Assembly: GCA_002405475.1 (NCBI GenBank)
Contig: DHLX01000005.1
Coordinates: 44,957-64,140 of the forward strand
Reading direction: 5' to 3'
Length of the DNA stretch: 19,184 nucleotides
Source of the DNA: Burkholderiales bacterium UBA4657
GTDB lineage: Bacteria; Pseudomonadota; Gammaproteobacteria; Burkholderiales; Burkholderiaceae_E
Below are positions 16,689 to 19,184 of this stretch, piece by piece. Below the pieces are notes generated by a model. That model had not been told where the DNA came from. It made no database searches and worked only from the letters and a program-made list of their open reading frames with translations. Position 1 is the first letter of the stretch, and every line of letters starts with the position of its first letter. The position numbers were made by a program, and so were the translations under genes.

Positions 16689-17009
16689 TCAAGCAAATAC
16701 GACTGCAATACGCCGATGTGTGGCCGAGCGTCGTGCCCGACCCAATAGGATTTGTACATCCCGGCCCAATGGAGCCAAGCAGTCGAGCATTTTAGTTTCA
16801 CTAATGCCGCGAAACTGTCCACGCAGCATGTTAGAGAGCTTGGACTGGGGGATACCCAATAAGCTGGCAGCTTGCTGTTGGGTGAGTTTGCGTTTTTGAA
16901 TAATCTCGCAGATTTTGTCGGCTAACCGGGCTTTAATGAGCATTTGCTCTGCTTGCAGCAAAGATAAATCCGCATAAATATTGCCGCTACCGGCTTGAAT
17001 CTCGATCAT
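16689..17009 (-). CDS. XRE-family antitoxin (HigA-like), orphaned
   Basis: A 106-aa protein with a helix-turn-helix at about 41-65 (KLTQQQAASLLGIPQSKLSNMLRG), preceded by a GSGNIYADLSL N-terminal segment and followed by LAPLGRDVQILLG and a basic tail ending AVVFA. This pattern is typical of antitoxins paired with phage Gp49/HigB-type toxins. Its ATG overlaps the TGA of the upstream toxin remnant (ATGA 17006-17009), preserving the toxin-first operon order, but the toxin is broken. The gene itself is intact, with no internal stop. It may persist as a solitary regulator or anti-addiction factor. Confidence 0.85.
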   Translation of the reverse strand: MIEIQAGSGNIYADLSLLQAEQMLIKARLADKICEIIQKRKLTQQQAASLLGIPQSKLSNMLRGQFRGISETKMLDCLAPLGRDVQILLGRARRSATHRRIAVVFA

Positions 17010-17176
17010 TTCTTTGCTCCTTTCGCATGGGCTTCTGCTGCTTTGAGGCGTTCGTCAATGAAGTCTCGGTCGGGTTTGGGCGTCGCAGTCCCTTAGGTCG
17101 ATTTCTTTTGAAAGCAATGCAACACATAGAAAGCGTTGGCGAGCTTGACCGTATAGACCGCCCGATACGTGGCTTT
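17006..17176 (-). pseudogene. Gp49/HigB-type toxin remnant
   Basis: On the minus strand one frame reads KATYRAVYTVKLANAFYVLH, CFQKKST, a TAA stop (17093-17095), then GTATPKPDRDFIDERLKAAE to a TGA that overlaps the antitoxin start. This is the C-terminal half of a phage-derived Gp49-like (HigB) ribosome-dependent nuclease toxin; the stop sits where family members, from recollection, have a lysine, so a single A-to-T change is the likely cause. The 5' half is absent: the homology begins just beside the palindromic promoter of the divergent TA operon. The gene is thus truncated and nonsense-mutated. Confidence 0.75.
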
Positions 17177-17186
17177 TCATTTAAAG

Positions 17187-17215
17187 TTGAATTATACGCC
17201 AAAGGCGTATAAAAT
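17187..17215 (+). promoter_or_regulatory. TA promoter with palindromic operator
   Basis: TTGAAT at 17187-17192 and the -10 region TATAAAAT at 17208-17215 form a sigma70-like promoter. A perfect palindrome TTATACGCC-AAA-GGCGTATAA (17192-17212) covers the spacer and most of the -10, as expected for autorepression by the HTH antitoxin encoded in this operon. The ATG at 17223 follows the -10 so closely that the mRNA may be leaderless. Confidence 0.75.
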
Positions 17216-17222
17216 CCAGCGT

Positions 17223-17534
17223 ATGGAGTTTATCGAAACCTCAGTTTTTACCCGTCTGCTAGCCGATTTACTCTCCGACGAAGAGTACAGAGCATTACAG
17301 AATGCCCTGATGGAAAACCCCGAAGCGGGTGCCGTGCTCAAGGGTGGGGGTGGCATACGGAAGTTGCGCTATGCCCAAGCGGGCCAAGGTAAAAGCGGTG
17401 GGGTGCGGGTGATTTATTACTGCGTGCGCGATAAAAGCCAGATTTACATGCTATTGATTTATCCAAAGTCAAGAAAAGATGACCTGACCGATAAAGAAAC
17501 GGCTCTGCTGCGTGAATTTGTGAAGGAGTTATAA
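17223..17534 (+). CDS. RelE/HigB-family toxin
   Basis: A 103-aa toxin-like protein. It starts MEFIETSVFTRLLADLLSDE, continues ALQNALMENPEAGAVLKGGG and GIRKLRYAQAGQGKSGGVRVIY, and ends in YMLLIYPKSRKDDLTDKE, all typical of the RelE/HigB-like fold that cleaves mRNA on the ribosome. The likely active-site basic residues are the Arg/Lys in IRKLR, GVRVIY and KSRKDD. The ATG at 17223 was chosen over an in-frame ATG at 17169 that lies upstream of the promoter. No Shine-Dalgarno precedes it. The partner antitoxin starts 2 bp after its stop, so this is a toxin-first operon with an intact toxin. Confidence 0.9.
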   Translation: MEFIETSVFTRLLADLLSDEEYRALQNALMENPEAGAVLKGGGGIRKLRYAQAGQGKSGGVRVIYYCVRDKSQIYMLLIYPKSRKDDLTDKETALLREFVKEL

Positions 17535-17536
17535 AC

Positions 17537-17827
17537 ATGGAACCTGCTTTATTCGATGATCTGCTGCAAAGTCTGAAAGAAGCCAAGGACATTGCCAAGG
17601 GTAATGTGCAGGCTTCGCGTCGTACCATCATTGCCCCACCCGATGTTAAAGCGGTGCGTGAGCAAATCGGCTTATCACAAAGTGAGTTTGCGCGGTTGAT
17701 ACGTGTGAGTGTCAAGACTTTGCAGAATTGGGAACAGCACCGCCGTAATCCGACAGGCCCCGCTGCGGCTTTGCTCAAAATCGTCGGAACGGCGCCCGAT
17801 ATGGCTTTGAAGGCGTTACACGCTTGA
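17537..17827 (+). CDS. HigA/NadS-like HTH antitoxin
   Basis: A 96-aa antitoxin. The N-terminal part (MEPALFDDLLQSLKEAKDIAKG) resembles NadS-type antitoxins and probably wraps the toxin. The C-terminal part is an XRE helix-turn-helix at about 43-70 (IGLSQSEFARLIRVSVKTLQ) followed by NWEQHRRNPTGPAAALL. AAGGAG at 17523-17528 gives it a strong ribosome binding site, unlike the toxin, which would favour antitoxin excess. It likely binds the 21-bp palindrome over the promoter. The ending ALKALHA is normal; an open frame continues past its stop (see the next entry). Confidence 0.9.
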   Translation: MEPALFDDLLQSLKEAKDIAKGNVQASRRTIIAPPDVKAVREQIGLSQSEFARLIRVSVKTLQNWEQHRRNPTGPAAALLKIVGTAPDMALKALHA

Positions 17828-18027
17828 GTCAGTCATGCTGAGCGCGGCAAATTCTATCGACCCAACCTGCGCCTGAGCTTGCCGGTTCACCTGGATGCCT
17901 CCGTTGCGGAGGCGCTGGCGCATTCGGTCGAGGACGAAGGCAGCGACATCATGCCTTCGTCCCACAACTGCTCGATGAACATCGGGAGGCAGCGAAACAC
18001 TCGGAGGCGCCAAGAGCCAGGCCTTGA
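17828..18027 (+). pseudogene. Degraded ORF, possible DNA-binding/antitoxin-like fragment
   Basis: Directly after the antitoxin stop the same frame is open and reads VSHAERGKFYRPNLRLSLPV then HLDASVAEALAHSVEDEGSD. At about 17947-17952 a one-base frame change would continue it as HAFVPQLLDEHREAAKHSEA to a TGA at 18025-18027. The beta-strand then two-helix look (RLSLPVHLDASV...) is reminiscent of ribbon-helix-helix proteins, but I cannot name a family. There is no start codon, so it is at best a 5'-truncated, frameshifted remnant. The opposite strand is also open (17816-18049), which weakens the call. Confidence 0.3.
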
Positions 18028-18071
18028 AATTTTCCGACTTGATTGACATGACCCGATACTGATTTCAGCTA

Positions 18072-18338
18072 TCAAAGAAAAGGCTTGCGCACGCGCAAAG
18101 CCGGCACGAAACGCGGCAACAGCAAAAACGCCGCAACGACAAACACAACGATCAGTACAAGTCCCAGCCCCAAAGGTCCAATCAACGCCAATAACCACTC
18201 CAGCAATTGACGAAGGCGTGAATCATGGCTTAGTGTACGCGATACACGATCTACGCTCACGCCTAGAAGCCAATAAAAGCCGTAGCCGATCACTGCAGCA
18301 GGAAATAGTCGCATGAAAGCAAGAGCTATGGTTTTCAT
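18072..18338 (-). CDS. Small two-helix membrane protein, candidate Rhs immunity
   Basis: An 88-aa protein with predicted helices at about 4-27 (IALAFMRLFPAAVIGYGFYW) and about 46-78 (LEWLLALIGPLGLGLVLIVV and onward), a polar segment VDRVSRTLSHDSRLRQ between them, and a basic C-terminus. Its ATG overlaps, as ATGA (18335-18338), the TGA that ends the rhs frame if the amber codon is read through. Position directly after a polymorphic rhs tip is where immunity genes normally lie, so an inner-membrane immunity or accessory role is inferred from context; no family was recognised. Confidence 0.65.
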   Translation of the reverse strand: MKTIALAFMRLFPAAVIGYGFYWLLGVSVDRVSRTLSHDSRLRQLLEWLLALIGPLGLGLVLIVVFVVAAFLLLPRFVPALRVRKPFL

Positions 18339-18448
18339 CGACGAGGTGAGCCGTTGGGTTGATTTGGATTAAATGGAAGCCAATCCGGGTTAACGCCCGG
18401 ATAGCGGCCCGGATTGACACCACATTCCGTGTAGCAACTCACGTGATA
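18335..18448 (-). pseudogene. Rhs tip continuation after the amber codon
   Basis: In frame with rhs, 37 codons follow the TAG: YHVSCYTECGVNPGRYPGVN, then PDWLPFNPNQPNGSPRR and TGA. Two more cysteines and the Pro/aromatic-rich end match the character of the tip, and the TGA overlaps the ATG of the membrane protein gene. This strongly suggests that the ancestral tip was about 134 aa and that the amber codon is a recent nonsense change, a sequencing error, or a read-through site. Confidence 0.7.
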
Positions 18449-19184
18449 CTAATCAATCGTGCTGTCAGGCAAACACGAACTCTCTTTACATTGCTCCGAT
18501 TGTTGCCGCTGACGAGCGGCTGCATCTTCACGCACCAAACAACGGCGGATACAGTTCAACTCGCGACCTCGAACTGTCCAGAATCCGGGAAACGTAAACG
18601 CACCTGCGTTACACATGATTGGCGCGGTATAGCAGTAGTACCGGCACCCCGTCTGCTGACAAAGCTTCTGGTAGTAGGCGCAAGCAGAAGTATCACTACG
18701 ATCCTGGGGAGAAAACATTGATCTTCCCCCATCATTCGCCAACCCGGTGGGATCCTTACCCGAAATAGGATTCCCCTCGACATAGGTGTAAAACGACAAA
18801 CTCCCCCCCGCCAGACCTATCGGGTCTTCGCTCAAGAAACGTTTGAGCACGGGGTCGTAGTAGCGCGCTCGGTAGTAGTACAGGCCGTTATTGTCATTTT
18901 CTCTACCCGTGTATTGCACGCTGTCGCCCTCGGTGTTGCCGGTGCTTTGGGTTTGTCCATACGGGCTGTAGCTGTAACCAGCCAAGGTACTTTGATTGTC
19001 CTGGGTTTGGGCGATGACGCTGCCTAAGGCATCGGTCAGGTAGGTACGGGCTTGGGTGGTGTTGGGCGCATTGAGGGTGGTGACTCGTGCCAGCATTTCA
19101 TCGAGGTTGAGCCCGGTCATCAGGCTGGTGCTGCTCTGTTGTGGGCGTATTTCTCCGACCGCTTGCAGGCCATCATAGACGTAG
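18449..19184 (-). CDS. Rhs-family protein, 3' part, amber-truncated tip
   Basis: The frame is open through the right edge, so the 5' part is outside the window. The visible part has YD-type repeats (YVYDGLQAVGE, YLTDALGSVIAQT, YSYSPYGQ), the Rhs core signature (YYYRARYYDPVLKRFLSEDP and the self-cleavage-type motif DPTGL ending near 18740), then a variable tip of 96 residues with nine cysteines (ACAYYQKLC, TGCRYYC, LNCIRRC, SSC). The tip ends at an amber codon (18449-18451). The same frame continues 37 codons (YHVSCYTECG...LPFNPNQ) to a TGA at 18335-18337. Rhs proteins are polymorphic toxins delivered by secretion systems; the tip activity is unknown. Confidence 0.88.
   Translation of the reverse strand, partial: YVYDGLQAVGEIRPQQSSTSLMTGLNLDEMLARVTTLNAPNTTQARTYLTDALGSVIAQTQDNQSTLAGYSYSPYGQTQSTGNTEGDSVQYTGRENDNNGLYYYRARYYDPVLKRFLSEDPIGLAGGSLSFYTYVEGNPISGKDPTGLANDGGRSMFSPQDRSDTSACAYYQKLCQQTGCRYYCYTAPIMCNAGAFTFPGFWTVRGRELNCIRRCLVREDAAARQRQQSEQCKESSCLPDSTID

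Noticed and set aside
16987..17202. Minus-strand 71-aa ORF beside the XRE antitoxin
   Set aside because: It is the wrong frame; the toxin remnant is read in the neighbouring frame, interrupted by TAA.
17816..18049. Minus-strand 77-aa ORF
   Set aside because: It overlaps the antitoxin stop, shows no family and no clear start signal; the plus-strand remnant reading looked slightly better, though neither is firm.

Overview
The window reads as a betaproteobacterial chromosome segment, probably Nitrosomonadales-like. The grounds are the rluC/rne divergent pair, a MoaA of the long betaproteobacterial type, the rluC-HAD-Rieske-sppA chain, and an rnr-rlmB pair beside tRNA-Leu(CAG). This placement rests on gene content and protein style only; no database search was possible.

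Left edge (1-1007): a small accessory insert. A 69-bp sequence (the last nine codons of sppA plus its downstream hairpin) occurs as two identical direct copies at 1-69 and 939-1007. Between them lies a zeta-toxin-like kinase gene, broken by a frameshift in a T7 run, coupled by ATGA to a 69-aa small partner gene. The arrangement looks like attL/attR of a very small integrated unit, or a duplication.

Core housekeeping block (979-16452): minus-strand chain rluC -> HAD phosphatase -> Rieske protein -> sppA, with overlaps or very short gaps; a divergent rne with a long, hairpin-rich leader and a perfect terminator; a small exported protein; moaA; a convergent MFS exporter; a three-gene efflux operon (membrane-fusion adaptor, FtsX-type permease, ATPase); then minus-strand rnr-rlmB. 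A tRNA-Leu(CAG) gene with a good sigma70 promoter diverges from rnr.

Right accessory region (16453-19184): downstream of the tRNA are two toxin-antitoxin loci placed back to back. The minus-strand Gp49/HigB-type toxin is a remnant (5' end missing, internal TAA) whose XRE antitoxin remains intact. The plus-strand RelE/HigB toxin plus HigA/NadS-like antitoxin is intact, has a perfect palindromic operator over its -10, and may make a leaderless mRNA. A degraded ORF follows. The window ends in the 3' part of an rhs gene on the minus strand. Its cysteine-rich C-terminal tip is cut by an in-frame amber codon. The same frame runs on for 37 codons of similar character and ends in an ATGA overlap with a two-helix membrane protein gene, a candidate immunity partner.

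The points most worth a second look are the amber-interrupted Rhs tip with its coupled membrane gene, the 69-bp sppA-tail repeats flanking the zeta module, and the broken/intact back-to-back TA pair.
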